DNA of 64,000 nt, taken from assembly GCA_023053545.1 (NCBI GenBank), contig JAKZAN010000004.1:2542001-2606000 (forward strand), read 5' to 3'. Numbering within the stretch: the stretch's first letter is position 1; the number at the start of each line of letters is the position of its first letter. This document shows, piece by piece, positions 12,330 through 25,912 of the stretch. The notes under the pieces were generated by a model. It was given only the letters and a program-made list of their open reading frames with translations. It was not told the origin of the DNA and did no database searches. This stretch comes from Lepidurus packardi. Its lineage: Eukaryota > Arthropoda > Branchiopoda > Notostraca > Triopsidae. A program made the position numbers and the translations under genes.

Positions 12330-15300
12330 TGTCTTCTTCCCCTGAAAAGTGCCTCCCTAAATTTTTCACAATGAAAAATGGTTAATAATTAAATGTGTTA
12401 CTTAAGAACAGTTCAAAAACGTACGTCAAGAATCAAATTCGTTTCAAATTCACAAATTTAAGAATTTTACCATTTTCGTTAGTAGTTTTTATTATAGTAC
12501 TTTAAAATCTTTAAGGTACTAAATCTTACAAATTGTTCAATATCTGTTAACAAGGAAGTTTGTACGGCAAAAGTTCAAGTTCAAGTATGTTTGTTTTCTT
12601 TGCCAAACTTGTTTTTCGTTTTTTGTCATTTTATTCCATTACATAACTATTATGGTTGTAATTTATACTCCAATTCATATTGTTCCATAATGGAAAACGT
12701 GCCACTTTTTACGGACTGTGGAATTCTAAAGGGACACTAAGTGGGAAGCAGGACAATTGAGAATTTGCCATCTGTGAGCTTTCTTTTCTTTTATTATCAT
12801 TATCATTTTTATTTTTTGTTTCATTTTAAAATGAAACCTTTTGCTCTTCTAATGAAACGGGGTCTGGTACCTTCTCATTATCTTGAAAGGACAAAGAAGA
12901 AAAGTCATGCTGGCTTCCAAGCTCTGTAGTTATGTCCATTTTTTTATTTATTTTTTTTTAATTCTGTGTTAAGAGCACTCGACTAATTCGAGCCATAAAT
13001 GCGGAAAAGGAATTTCAAAACGACTTTTTTTTGGCGCACATTTATTGCGAGGGGACTTTCCCGACCTTTGGCTTTTTATACATAATCCTACACACATAAC
13101 GGATTAAAAGAGAATTTCTTGGCATTTGTCCCAAGAGCAAATAGTAGAGTAGGTTAGAACCGCAATAGATCTGTCCTACTTGAAGAAGGGTGAACCCAAT
13201 TAAGGGAACTAGTGTACAAACAGAGAGTAAGAATCCATGAAGGTCATGGATTTCCTAGGAGAAAGGACAATTGATTAGTCTTCCGGGGTTAATCATGTCA
13301 GAGGAACACAGAAGAACTTATACTTACATAGGGAGACGTGGGTTGAGTTATAAAGGCAAGTTAATTAGCATGCACGAAAGGAGGCAACCCAATCACGTCT
13401 GAATTAATTGAAAAAATCAATGACAAAGTTTGGGTCACGGATAGTTAAACCTGGAAAGTTTTTCTTTATTTTCCGCTTGTGCGTCGCCGTGTGTGTCAAC
13501 GTGAAGGAACGTGTGTCAATAGAAAAAATTTTTCCTGTTGTGAACCTGTTAAGTGTTAAAAGGAACTTCCGCAAGGCGTATAGATGTGTAAATGAAGCTC
13601 GGTCGCCATGGATGACAGCCCTTGTCACATAATATACATACTTCCAACATGCAAATACAATAAACTTTGTTCTTTTGTGCATTTCCAACATTCTCATTTT
13701 AAAAACATTCTAATTGAACGCATTCGAACAATATAATTTTAAAAACGCTCTAATTGAAAGCATTTCCAACACTATAATATTAATAACGCTCTAATTGAAC
13801 GCATTGCAAACATTATATTCCAAGCGTGAACGACTATTGAATGTATTTTCAACAATGGAATGAATTTCATAAGAATTTAGAAAGTATCTTCATTGAAGAT
13901 CATGCGTAGAGCGATTCGAATATAAAGAAATGTGAAGAACGTTGATGTAGTTATTGCGTTGGAAAGATTTTAGTTTGGCAACTTTGCAACAAAATGAAGA
14001 AATGACATCATTGGATACATGAACCTCAAGACATTGAAGTATTATCGGGGGTAACTGTAGGTAAACTTATGTGCAAGTTAATACTCACTGCAAATTTGTT
14101 CGCCATAGTTTTAAAAAATTTTCTACCGCAACAGCTGTTGTGATCTTAAACAATCTGGGAACGTTAACACAACTTTGGGACAGGAAGGAAATTTCTACCT
14201 CATTAGTTTCCCCTCATTTTCCCGGAAAATTAGCTCTTTTTACCTACCTTTCTCCTGAGAAGGAGCCTTCTTGAGAATAGAAGAGTTTTTTGTATGTGAA
14301 ATCAATCTAGTTCAGTATTTTGCCGTCATAGCTGGAACTCGTGCAGGGTTCACTCGAGTTTACATGGATACGGTTCGCAATGATTCTTTAACTAGAATCA
14401 TAAACGCTTTCTGGATTTCTGTTACGTTTTGATATGGTACAAATATGAGCAAGGGATGAATTTCTGAGGCTATATTTGGCCGGTACTAGTCAACAGATCA
14501 AGTTATGTTATGTGACGTATGGATCTGTCTTAAGGCTTCCGCATAGCTTAGCCCGTATGGCACGGGAAATGGAAAATATCAAAATTTTTAAGAAGTTTGG
14601 TGACAGTAATGTACCATAATCTCAATACCTAAAAAGACAGTTGAGTTTTTGCATTTGAATATTTGCATTTGAAAATTTACAATATGGAAACAAATTGCCC
14701 CACTTTGAGAAATAACCGGAAATAATGAACGTGGCAATATCGCACATTGAGACTAGTGTTACTCGCTTCCTGCGTTGAACAATTTCCGCTAAAAAAATCC
14801 CTATCCGTAAATTTACGAAAAATAAAAAAAAACAATCTATAATTTAAGGAAATGCGTAAAAAAATCCCTTTTTTTTCATTTAACGTTTCCATTAAAACAA
14901 AAGTTTTCGAGAATTGCATTAGTATTGTCGAGAGTTTCGTTGTTGTGTTACATTGCTACATGTTTAGGGCCATTTCAAAGTTAAAGTCGTCGGTTTAACC
15001 TTTTCGCCAAGCTCAGTAAACATCAACCCAGCAAACAGTTGGGAAACGAAAAAGTGGTTATTTACACTTTTTTCCCGGGATACACAAAGAAGCCTTGAAA
15101 TGCTGAGTTAATGATGCACGTCAGGCACCCACCAAAGAATAAGAGGAATCGGAAAATGCACTTTGCTCTTTGGTCACACCTTGGCCAAGTAGCAATCAAG
15201 AGGCCTCATTCCTTTCACTTGATTCCGCCTCCTAACAGACATTTATAGGCACCGGTGCCCATTGTATTCTCGCACACAACGGCCATCATTGCATCCTTTT

Positions 15301-16685
15301 TGTTTCTTTTACTCAGTGTCTCTCCTTCCGTTCTCTCGGTATTCAAAGCGAGAAGAAATGCCCTCTAGATCTTCTCTCTATAAAGCATAGATCCTTATAC
15401 ATTCCCAATTTTGTTGTTTTTCCTTCTTCGTTCCTCCATATTAGGAAATCCTTCTTACTTTTCTTGTACTCATCTGGGTAGCCGAGCCCATGTTCATTCG
15501 CTTTTACGTATAGTCCTCCTTAATTAATTACTGACACAGAGAGGGAGCAAGGTAAAAGGGGAGAGGTGGGGGGAGGTGCAGAATACCATCCCTTCGAGCA
15601 AGAAGAACATAGGAAGACAAATAGGATCGATATCTTGTCCATCCCGTAGCACATCTTCCAATGTGGAAACTATCAATGCTTGATTAAAAGCCTGTTTCTG
15701 CTCGTCCGTGCTAAAAAAAACTCTAAGACAGAACAAGCTTGCAGTATTTTACTTGGCTATAATTACCAGAAATACCCCGAGGGTACGCTGCAGGTCAACT
15801 TGGGATGGTATTAACGCAAAACTTGTTTTACTGTTTCCAGTCTTTCATTTCCAGAAGGTTTCTACTTCTCTACGTGATGCGTTTTTTTTATCATTATTTA
15901 TAGTTTGGTTCACTATCATATCTTGTCCATGTCGTTGACGAAACGATAAGCTCCGTACGAACTTCCGCTCTGTCTAACAGGTCCTTTTCCCGACAAATCT
16001 CTTTGCTTGAACTAGAGAAACCCTACTAGAGATTACCCACAAGGCCAATCTTCCACAGAGAAGCTTTACTTTAGTAAAGTGCACAAAAACACGTTTTGAC
16101 ATTTCCTATTTTTTTGGTTTTCACTGTACAAGCAATCTAGAAACTCTTTCGTTTCATTCCCTGTTTTTTCAACGTATTTACGGATTTTTTTTTTGCAAGA
16201 AGTAAAACAAAGCAGGGAGAATTTTCTATGTAGAGTAGATGACGCTTATTGTGATCACTGGCTATTAGAATCAGGCTTTATGGAATCAAATTTTAAAGGA
16301 GCGATTCAAAATGATAAAATGCATAGCATTTTAATCGGTTATTAGAAGCACACTTTCTGATATTATAATCATTTTCGAAAGAATCTTCACATATACAGTA
16401 ACGAAACTGCAGTAGTGATTGCTACATGGACTTTGCATATTGACCAGTGACATTGCTTTTGCGTCGTTTTAACCAATTCTGCCATTTTCAGCCTACTATT
16501 ACGCTTAGCGGGAAGTCCCTTCTAAACTCCTTAGTCAATTAAATGAGCAGGTTATTCATTTGAATGACCAGATCATATAACTGAATGAGAAAATTTGAAG
16601 GGATGTCGTGTTGAGAACCCTACCTAAGCGTACGAGTAGGCTCCAAAGGCGCAGTGTTAATTGTCTTTTAGACGTGTGGTTATAA
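12330..16685. other. Non-coding stretch around the 40-bp repeat
   Basis: AT-rich sequence with only short, overlapping open frames on both strands and no recognised family. The one structured item is the tandem repeat at 13681-13818. Confidence 0.45.
13681..13818. repeat. 40-bp AT-rich tandem repeat, about 3.4 units
   Basis: ctaattgaacgcatt recurs at about 13710, 13750 (as gaaagcatt) and 13791, with the intervening segments resembling each other. Confidence 0.75.
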
Positions 16686-16689
16686 ACAA

Positions 16690-17043
16690 ATGGCGGAGAA
16701 CAAGGAAAGAGTTGATTTACATGTAAAAGAGAAGTTGAGGCTCATTGAAACTTATGACAACTTAAAGCTAAAAGATTTGCAACAAAGGGAAGCGGCCGTT
16801 AAGTTAGGAATTCCTCAATCATCTCTATCAGAATTGTTGAAAAATCGTTACGAAATAGACAATAGGGGAGCTAGTGAATCTAGAAAAAGGAAACGTGTAG
16901 GAAAGTGCCAAAAAATGATAATGCTTTGTTTCTTTGGCTTAAACAAGCCAGTAACAGATTTTCGGTTATGAGAATCTCCACTTAATAGAATGAATATTCA
17001 CTTGACAAACGTGATCACAATAAGCGGCATCTACTGTGTTTAC
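16690..17043 (+). pseudogene. Decayed pogo/Tigger-type transposase, N-terminal CENP-B-like DNA-binding part
   Basis: The open frame from 16690 reads KEKLRLIETYDNLK, then REAAVKLGIPQSSLSELLKN and SRKRKRVGK. This is the first helix-turn-helix of the CENP-B/pogo transposase family (psq-like). The similarity jumps to another frame near 16914, where ALFLWLKQASNRFSV continues the family pattern (ALxxWxKQAR) until a stop at 16983. A weak ITISGIY trace follows near 17011-17040. The catalytic DDE part and clear terminal repeats are missing, so this is a truncated, inactive piece of a plain DNA transposon. Confidence 0.75.
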
Positions 17044-17044
17044 T

Positions 17045-18755
17045 GAAACTTCAAATAATGCAGTAAAAGTATAATAATGCAGGGAAAAATTTGTTTTATG
17101 TACTCAGTGAAGCAATTTTATTTTTTTAAGTAAGAAGAAAAATAAAGCATGAGAAGATTTTTTTAATTTGTATTTAATTAAGCTTTTATATTCATATTTT
17201 TTGAAACAAATAAGACAAATAAAACAGGGAAGACAAAAGAAAGTCAAGTTTGATTAATTTTTGCAAATTTAAATCCGTTTTTGGGAAGCAGAAAAAGTTA
17301 TCCCTTTTCAGTGACAAAATCTTGGAGTGATAGAATCGGAAAAGAAACTATCCGAAAGATGGACTTTTGGGGAGGTTTTTACGACTACCGTTAAAGGCCT
17401 AGTATCCGCAAGCTGTTGAATTAGCCAGAGAGCAAAGAGGAAGATGTCTGTTACGAGCAAACCCTTTGGACTCTCTTCTGTTGGGTTTCAACACCCCCTA
17501 TTAATTACCCGACTCCTCAAACATGGGCCCGTAAAAGCGGGCGACAAGTAGAAGGTTTGCCAAAGTTTGGTGGTTTGGGGTTTCGAGTTCTTTTTTGGAG
17601 CCACCTCGCTCTTTTATTAGCCTCATCCACATAGGGAAATGGGTGTCCATAACCGTAAAAGGACGAAAAAACGGAAAAAAAGTCGTGTGGATCTAGTGTG
17701 CATAAGAACCGCAATGGCTTCTCTTTGGGACCGTTTATCCCCAAACGTGTGGGTCTATGATCTGCGAGTCTGTGATTATATCGTGCTTTACTGTAGTAAA
17801 AGGCGGTTTGGCAGTACAACATATCCGATTTTTTTTATGAAAAAGAGCTTAGATTGCGTTACCATAGCACCGCGCGTTGTCGAAAACTTCATAAAAAGAC
17901 GGTTAAGGGAATGTGTGTATAGATTTGACGCAGATCGTTACACGTTTATTAGAAAAAAACGAACTCGAAGAAGTAATAGAAGAAGTTGGCTTCGTTTTGA
18001 AGAGTCGAAACTCTGAAGTTATTGCTTTTGTGGGGATCGACGCTTTGGTCACGTTCCTTCAATAGAAGATGGAAGATATCAAGGTGACTTCCTGTTGTTA
18101 GTTCCGAGATAGGCAAAAAAGGAGAAAAAGTAATAGCGAAATCAAGTTAGAGCAAAGTGTTGCTTCCCGGTTTGCTGTCGGACTGTACCTACGCTGAAAA
18201 AGTTGAGAGGAAAAGGAAGATAACAGAAAAAAGGGTCAATACAGTAACAGCTCCGCAGGGGCTATTGAAGCCCACGAGGTGACTTGATTGATCGAATCAA
18301 GCACGGTTTTGGCACTTTATACGACTGCAGTTGGGTTCCGTAAGGCATTTTTCTTGTATTGTTTAAAAAGTTGCCGGGAGAAACGAGCGAAAAGTTGTTA
18401 AAGCAAGCCAGCCAAACCGCTGATTTTGCCATAGTGCTGTCCTTAACACGGTTAGATATAGGAAACTTTATTACGTCGAAAGAAATTGTCCCAATTGCCA
18501 GCTATATAGACTGGAAAAAAAGGTCGTCGCCCTTATCCGATTAAACAAAGAACATCTTGGTAATCAAGTAAAGAAATTTAATTCAGGACTGACAATAAAT
18601 AGTAATTATTTTCTGGTCAAGTTGATTGTTTTTTTAAATAATTTGATATGTTATAAATGATTTTAGGTTAAGAAATTGTTTCAAAGTACAAGCGATTCAG
18701 TATTTTTTTCAAAATTTTTTTGTATAGAAATTGATAGTAGTTACAATGATTAGAT
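17045..18755. other. Non-coding stretch with one unrecognised open frame
   Basis: A 125-codon + strand frame (17639-18016), rich in Arg and Lys, and a 61-codon frame (18359-18544) match no family I recognise. They may be chance. The rest is AT-rich. Confidence 0.4.
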
Positions 18756-18756
18756 T

Positions 18757-18966
18757 GTTTGTACATTAAGTTTGACGACTTAATTTGGGACATTGTATTG
18801 CAACAGCAACTGTGATGACAAATTGTACTTTTCAAAAGCGAAACAAGCGTAGAAACTTTGTCGGCAATTAGCTATCTATTTCTTTTCTTTCGCAAAACAA
18901 TAACAAACATCAGTGCCATCTCTAACTTTTTCATGTCAATAATCTAAGATGTACAGGAGCATTAAA
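18757..18966 (+). repeat. Interspersed repeat A, copy 2
   Basis: It carries aacaagcgtagaaacttt and aacatcagtgccatct in the same order as copy 1. It lacks a block of about 20 bp present in copies 1 and 3 before the cgcaaaacaataac stretch. Confidence 0.75.
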
Positions 18967-18969
18967 AGT

Positions 18970-21740
18970 TTAACCTTTTCAAAAAAGTTTCAACAGTTAA
19001 TAAAAATTACACTATTACAATGAAAAAACACTCATTTTTTAGAATGTCTCGATTTTTTTGGCAATTAGTTTTAATTTTTGCGATTACAGTGAAAAAAATT
19101 CTTATTTTTTTTATTTTTGCATTGGTCGTGTGGCACAAACGGAAGTGATACTTGTATGTTTGCGAATTTCGGATCTTAAGTTACAAATTTTGGTTCTCTT
19201 CCAGTGAACCTGTATTTCAATTCACATTTTGATTGGAACTCTTAACTTTGAACTCTATGAATGGAGTTGGAACATTCTGACCTTTATTGTTTTGTTAAAA
19301 AATCTACACTTTCGATTCAATTTCCATTCCATACGAGTTCTCTTGTAATTTTGCAATGTATTCACATTAATTTACAAACGCGTTTGGCAATTTGACTACT
19401 TTCACTAACAATTTCACTCTTTAAATGCCGTAACAGTTTGCTTTCACCACGTAAGTTTCTTGACAAGCTTTACCGAGCTTTTTTTTCTTTTGGTTTAAAA
19501 AGTATACTACGAAAGGTTCGGAAAATGTATCAGGAGAACAAAATCAATTTTGGGGACCCAAAACTTCACTATTTATATGCCCAGATAAGCTGTAACATAA
19601 AAAGAAAAACATTCCATTTAGCCTGTACTGCCTTTTCCTAACTATCGATTAGGTACTTCGAAAAAGCGCTTCCCTCACATCAAAATACAAAGAAAAAAGG
19701 ATGAGGCGGCGTAAAATTAGGAAGTTCAGAAAGCTCGGAATCTTTAACTAAGCAGTAATGGATTCATGCTTATGCATGTCTCAACCATTTGGTGGCGGAA
19801 GAATACTTTCTCAAGGGGTCCCACAAAACTCTCCAACTCTCCAAAATGGCTTTTCTTCTCCCTTTGTCTTTTGGGGTGGAAAACCGCAGAAAAGTAGCCC
19901 AACTCATCCTTGTTGAAGTACCCTCCTATTTTGGGGGTAATACAGTTTTGCTTGCTTTTTGAGTTCAGGAGACTTCCAGTGACAGTACGGTTATGGGCTC
20001 TCTAAGGTAGATCCGTTCTGCTCCAACTTCAAGTATTGTATTTCGTCTTTTTCCGGGTCCCTCCTTTCCAACCATCCTCGCCCGTCACTTTTCATACACC
20101 ACATACCCTTCCTGAGGGAAATCCAGGGACCCAAAGAGCATCATAATAGTTCCCCCTCTCCCCAAACTTGCCCGAAACTCGCTATTTCTACGACATTGGC
20201 CAAACCGAAAACTTCTGTTCTCGAAAGTACAACCTTTAAAGTCCCTTGATTATTTCATTTCAAACGCTGAGTTTAATAACGTTAGGAGGATATCCTGTTG
20301 AACCGAAACGCTCGAAAGGAGGAAATTTCAGACTTCTTGCAATGCCCTTGGAATGGAATGCCCTTCTAATTGAGCTCTTTTGGGGGAATTGTCTATAAAA
20401 AAAGGATTGTTGTGTCAATAAGACGTCAATGATAAGATAGTCAGTGTAATATCCAAGAACGAAAACAAGTTCTGTAAAAGCTTTTGAGGAAAATCCTGAT
20501 TTTCTGACGATGATACTTCAATTTCTTTTTTTCACCCTGGATTCTAAATATATCTGCAGCCTTCCTCGATATAGCAGCGTGGGTTTTTAATAACAAGGCA
20601 CAACGAGCAGAAGGCAAACATCAAAAATGGAAAATTGGAATATTTCTTATATTTCTTGCCAAGTCGTTAAAATTGAGAATTTTAAAGTGTGAATCATAGC
20701 ATGAGATGAGAGTCTGCTGCCAACTGTGACGCAGGCAAAATTAAAACCTCAGCAATTAGCCGCCGTTCTTGTTACTTCTCATTTTTTGTCTGTTTTTTAC
20801 ATCATTATCCTTATATAAAAGGTGTTTTTTTTCTCTCTTTTTTGTAAAATGAACGGAGTATTTTTGTGTCTTTCTTCCGTCGAGTTGGGACTAATGGGCT
20901 GCTCATCTGTTGTATCCCAGACATTACATTTTGCTGGCACGCGCATGAATTAGCCAAAGTTCACGTCCCCTTTTCAATTATACAGAACGCAACGAGTAGT
21001 TAGAACTTAAAAGGAGGAGTTTTCTCTGATATTGCTCGGAACTACAGCGTTAATTTTATAGTTTGATAGTTTCATTAGCCTTTATACACGTCGTAACGAT
21101 CAAACCCGTAACGTAACGCAAAGCAAGGCTTTGAACCAAGATCGATAAACTTGCGAGCAGATCATTCTTCTCCTACATCCCTTCAATCCGTTGATACGTG
21201 CGTTTGGCATATCTTGAAAAAAAAAAGATTTTTTTAAAAAATCAGGAAAAGGATGCAAGAAGGGGGTATGGAGATGGAAATGGAACCTGAAGGGGCTCAG
21301 CATGAAACTCTTCCTTTTTTTAAAAAAAAAAAAAAAAAAAAGAGTCTTTGTTTCCAGAAAGCTTTAGAAAATGTGACGAAGGTAGTATGACAACAACCTT
21401 TTTGAGTACCATGCCCAAGAGTAGGACGGAGAGTAATAACGGGTTTCCCTTGACAAGTACCACACTTTGATCTTTGAACTCGCATGTTGGGATGAAAAAT
21501 TTAAGGTACAAGAGTATTTGTTATGCGTTAGACGGAGAGCATTTAGAGTATTTTCTATAGGGCTATTGGAGATAATAGCCTCGAAATAGGGTGAAGGGTG
21601 ATGATGGAGTCAGTGAGTCTAACCTGAGAGCGTAGTTGTGTACTGACCGGGCCGGGCCAAGATGGTCACGATACTTAACGGTCAATAGCTCTCTCGTGAG
21701 CGATTAAGGTACCGGGACTTTGCACGATGTTATCGTCTAT
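18970..21740. other. Non-coding stretch, no gene recognised
   Basis: A TATA-box-like ttatataaaagg at about 20811-20822 is followed by a 34-codon frame starting at 20850. Without further support I do not call a gene. An A-run of about 20 lies at 21323-21342. Confidence 0.4.
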
Positions 21741-21742
21741 AC

Positions 21743-21870
21743 CAGCGGTTCTCAAACTATACGCCGCGGTAGGCTTGCAGGGGCGACGCCAAAGATTCCT
21801 ATAATTGCATAGATGCAGCAATTATATAGGCCCATCTTCTAAGGGGTCACCACCCGAGCTGGGGATATGT
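21743..21870 (+). mobile_element. hAT-like transposon terminus, truncated
   Basis: cagcggttctcaaactat followed by a GC-rich cgccgcgg segment is typical of the terminal inverted repeat of hAT (Charlie-like) elements. No matching gttctcaa-inverse right end is seen downstream, so the element is cut or too diverged; the right boundary is a guess. Confidence 0.5.
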
Positions 21871-24800
21871 TCCGAGGGGGGCCTCGGCGAATTGGGTATA
21901 CTGTTAGTGCGAAACGAACGAAAAAGTTCTAAACTTTGCCTGCTGCTGTATGATAGGAAGCATATGTCTCTCTCTCCCGTCATAGAGTCGTTTGTTCCGT
22001 GTCACGTCCCGTGGAATTGTCCTTATTTTGAATATAAAGCAGACGTTTACTGCATAGGGTGTCCATGCAGTCGGCTGTGTCTTGTTGTGAGGAACCTTTT
22101 CGCCGAAGAAAAGTGGATCCACATTTTTCTCCCTTTTTTTGGCTCTTCCTCCAAGAAGGAGGCTCTTTTCGTTCATCGTTCAGTTCGTATGAGCAAAAGC
22201 GATGAGGATATGATGATGAGGCGAAGCAAAAAAGTATAAAGTGAGCAAGGTTCCATACAGATATGAAAGGGAAGTACGTAAAGGTAGGAGAGATGTGTAA
22301 TAGGGAGAGAATAAGGCGGCTCAAGTGTCGTCATCTTGAGAATCATCGATTTTGCGTGTTGGCTGTGTTTGGGTATGCGACCAAAAATGGAAGAAGCTGT
22401 GCTATATAAAGAGGAAGCTTATGGCGCTAAGCTTTTTCGGGACAGAATTTGGAAAGTGTAGAGTCCAGAGACAGACGACGGACGAAGACGCCCGAAGAGT
22501 TGCAGCTGCAACAAACTGCCACTGGAGAGATTTCTTTTTTTTTTTTTTTTAAACGTGTTCGTAATACTTTCTGGCTTAACCTTGAAGTGTGCGTTTGTTT
22601 CTAAGTGGGCGAACTTCCAGTTAGTTAATTGCTAGTTGTCGTAACTTAATTATAGTTTTCAATGTGAAATGAGTATAGTGTAATTACCAGATAGTAGGTT
22701 TTCGAAAGTCCCGAGTAAAATAAACGGAAAAGTTGGAAAAAAATCAGCAATTTTGCAAGAAATTTGCGAATGTAATTTTCTAACCATAATAATGTTGTTG
22801 CGGTACTAAACTTTGTTGACATTGTGCAAACTTTGGGTACAGTGACATTAAACTGTTTTTATTAAATTTTGTTAAGGTTTTGTTTGTTTTTCGGAAGATT
22901 TCATTGACAATGCATAGTCTAATTCTAGGAAAAATTACTGTAATTCAGCATGTTATATAGTTATCCTTTTTGCGTTTTAATTGCACTTTAAGCTACAAAT
23001 AAAACGTAGAAAAATTTAATAACGTAATATTAAAGTTAAAACTTAAACCTACTTACAATTATTTGGGAAATTTATTTTACAGTTTAGTGTAACATGTTAC
23101 TTACTTTAATTCTAATTTAAATCTCGTATGTGTGATATTAAGTCTTTTAATTATAATTTGAAAACTTTTTATGGTCATGAAAGGTCAATATGTACAGCAC
23201 TGGGCTGGCATAGTACATATTGAATGGCACAAGATACTGTGCCATTATGTGATACTGTGGCACAAGTACTGTGCCATTCTTTTTTTGTAGTGTAGGAAAA
23301 GCAGAGATTATTTTTTTTTTTTTTAAATGTTTAATTCCCCGTATTGGAATATTTTTTAGCATAGTCATAGTCATACAGTAAGGTCTAGGACTATGGAGAA
23401 TCTATATATCGAGCTTTCTCGAAGCTTTACAAAAGACATTACCAGCATTCAGGATTGCAAGACAAACAACGTAATGTTAACCCATTCAAACATGGCTTGG
23501 CTCTGTAAACATTTTAAAGCTTGTAAAAGGTTTGAAACAATGGAATGCACGGTACTAGTACTGCACATCCTTACACTATTATATATTCGGTACGCCCTTC
23601 ACATTATTGAAGGTGCATTGTACGGAATTCTATAGGATTTTATGCGAAGGTGAAAATGGAATGACGAAACGTATCCTATTAAACTTCTTCTTTACACTTT
23701 GCAGCATTGCGAACATTGCTTTGTTCAGGCACACAAACAATAATGCGACACGTATGCGTATACCAGCCATGTATTTATACCGCCTTCCAAATCGAAACCT
23801 TCACAAGTTTGCGCGTTCTTGGCCTTTTACTATAGACAGTTGACTATAGAACTGTAGAGTTGAATTCACCTTATTCAAGTACCAATAGAAACATACGAAG
23901 GGAGAATCACGCCCGTATTTACTCAGCTGTGCTCCTTCCACAATGAATTTGGAAGAGGATAGCTCGTGGGCAGCCACCAAACACGAATTATGACGCACCA
24001 TAACGTCTTGTTCTATGCTTTCTTCGACTTGGTTTTTCCACTCCCTAACAATGGAGAGTTTAACGACATTTAGTTAAGAAATCCCACTTTTTTTGGCACT
24101 CCAATATAATTGCTGTTGCACGACGCGATTTTTTTTTCTACAAATAACTCGACAATAATGACTTATGTGGATCCTTTTTATGCCCATTCCAATAATGCAA
24201 TGTTAAAATCACAAGAAAAAAGGTTCCAAGGAAAAAGTAAAAAAATAAATCTTAAAACAATAATTAACGAAGACTTTTAGGTGTCCCTTTAATAATAAAG
24301 ACATAAAGACGAAATATAAAAGATATGATAATATATGATATGATGACAAAAATACAATAAAGTGGCAATAATTCAAGAAAAGGGATAGAAATATTAATCT
24401 AGTTTTATTCTGTTGGAATTGGACTGAAAGTTTAGAGTGAATAGTGATGCTTTTTATAGCAATAATAGGATCAGACACATGGATACGCTTGTATTATCGA
24501 AGCGCATAAGGTTACGTGCAGTTTCTAATTACAGTTTGTAGTTTGCACATTTTGCACTGGGTAATTGCAATTCGAGGTTCCTATGTTCCAACTGAAGGGC
24601 AATTCAAGAAGCTTTAAGGTTATAAATCACGCTCTAAAGTTGCAAGTTACGGAGTATATCTATGGCAGGTATCCTTTTGCTTAGCAACTGGATTTGGCTT
24701 GTCGTTTTATTTTTTTCCTCAGTACGAAATTATGCAGTCGTAAAGGCATCACCATCTTCTATGATATATGAGACGTTTTCTTGCTAGGTCGAAAACATTG

Positions 24801-25912
24801 ATTTGGAGCTTAGGGTGGCATTTATGCTCTTGGAAGTGGAATGAGTGGCGATATTTCAATGAGAACGAAAGGCTCCTTAATGGCATGTACACAAAAGGGG
24901 CTCCAAACGAAAGAAGAAAGAAAACGCTCTCCAACACATCTGCAATCTAGAATTCCACGGCTTCTGATATGTATCTGCAGTGACGTTAAAATCTTTTGCA
25001 GAAAAATAATAAAAAACGGGTTTAGAAGATAAGCGCTCACGTTTTGTGTCGCTTGACATCTTGTGTATGCAGAGGTTGATGCTGGTGGAAATTAAAAGAT
25101 AGGAAACAAACAGAAAAAAGCCGGGAAAAGGGGAATAATAGAATGAAGGGGAAGAAAAAGAAAAGGGAACGTCTTCCCGAAATGTCAAGTCATCTCGCTT
25201 ATTGAAACGGGCATTGAGAGTGAAACTGCGAGGGGCTTTTTGGTATGCATGTCTCATTTTTTCGTTTTTTTTTAAACTTCCCTTGTTCGAGTACGTAAGT
25301 TCTGTCGCTCACTCTCTCACACACCCTTGATCAATATGGCCGCTTCTCAATACCACGTATTACTGCAGGATTTTTCATCGCCAAGAGACTCCTTTGGGGC
25401 TTTTATAGAAAATGTAGAATTTTTTTTTAACCTAAAAGAAACCAAAAGGGACGCTTTTGGGAAGCTAAATGGTAATTTGGGTTCATTGTGGTATCAAGAC
25501 CACGTACGGTACAGTGTCTGTTCCCCTTTGGTGTATTATGCACGGTGACATTACCACAAGAGATAACATACGGTTTGGCTTCTTTGCCAGGCGGGTACTT
25601 TTTATTATTAGATACGAAAAGCGTTCCGAGTGTAGATTTTTCGGGGGGCCCTTTATAGTTTGTATGTCTTGAAAGTTTTTGGGATCCACCACATGTTCTA
25701 TCACTAGGAATGCACATGCATTATAGGCCTTTTGGGATCTTGCAAAAGATTTTCGGAGTTTAGTTTCGAGATATGACATGTGCGGAGTCACCGTCTTGTA
25801 AACGTTGCTTTACTGTGAGAATGCGACAGCAGGCATTTTTTTTAAACATATTTTTTAAACAAAATATTTAATAAAAGTCCTTGTGGTTTGGCGTCTAGAT
25901 TGATAGCCAACT
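21871..25912. other. Upstream region of the FRMPD4-like gene
   Basis: No coding exon is recognised. Any 5' UTR exons and the promoter of the FRMPD4-like gene may lie here or further left, but I cannot place them. It holds a hairpin cluster near 23185-23276 and T-runs at about 22533-22550 and 23310-23324. Confidence 0.4.
23185..23276. repeat. Cluster of three adjacent hairpins
   Basis: Perfect inverted repeats: tcaatatgtac at 23185-23195 with its inverse at 23213-23223; aatggcaca at 23223-23231 with its inverse at 23238-23246; tggcaca at 23258-23264 with its inverse at 23270-23276. The second and third share the same gcacaag.tactgtgcc core. They may be MITE ends or a structured transcript. 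Confidence 0.65.

Noticed and set aside
12100-12345. 81-codon frame with MSGPGAL repeats, and its open frame on the other strand
   Set aside because: The repeat unit is 21 bp, so any frame without a stop stays open. The protein repeat is a consequence of the minisatellite.
17639-18016. 125-codon basic open frame
   Set aside because: Arg/Lys richness comes from an A-rich strand. No family recognised.
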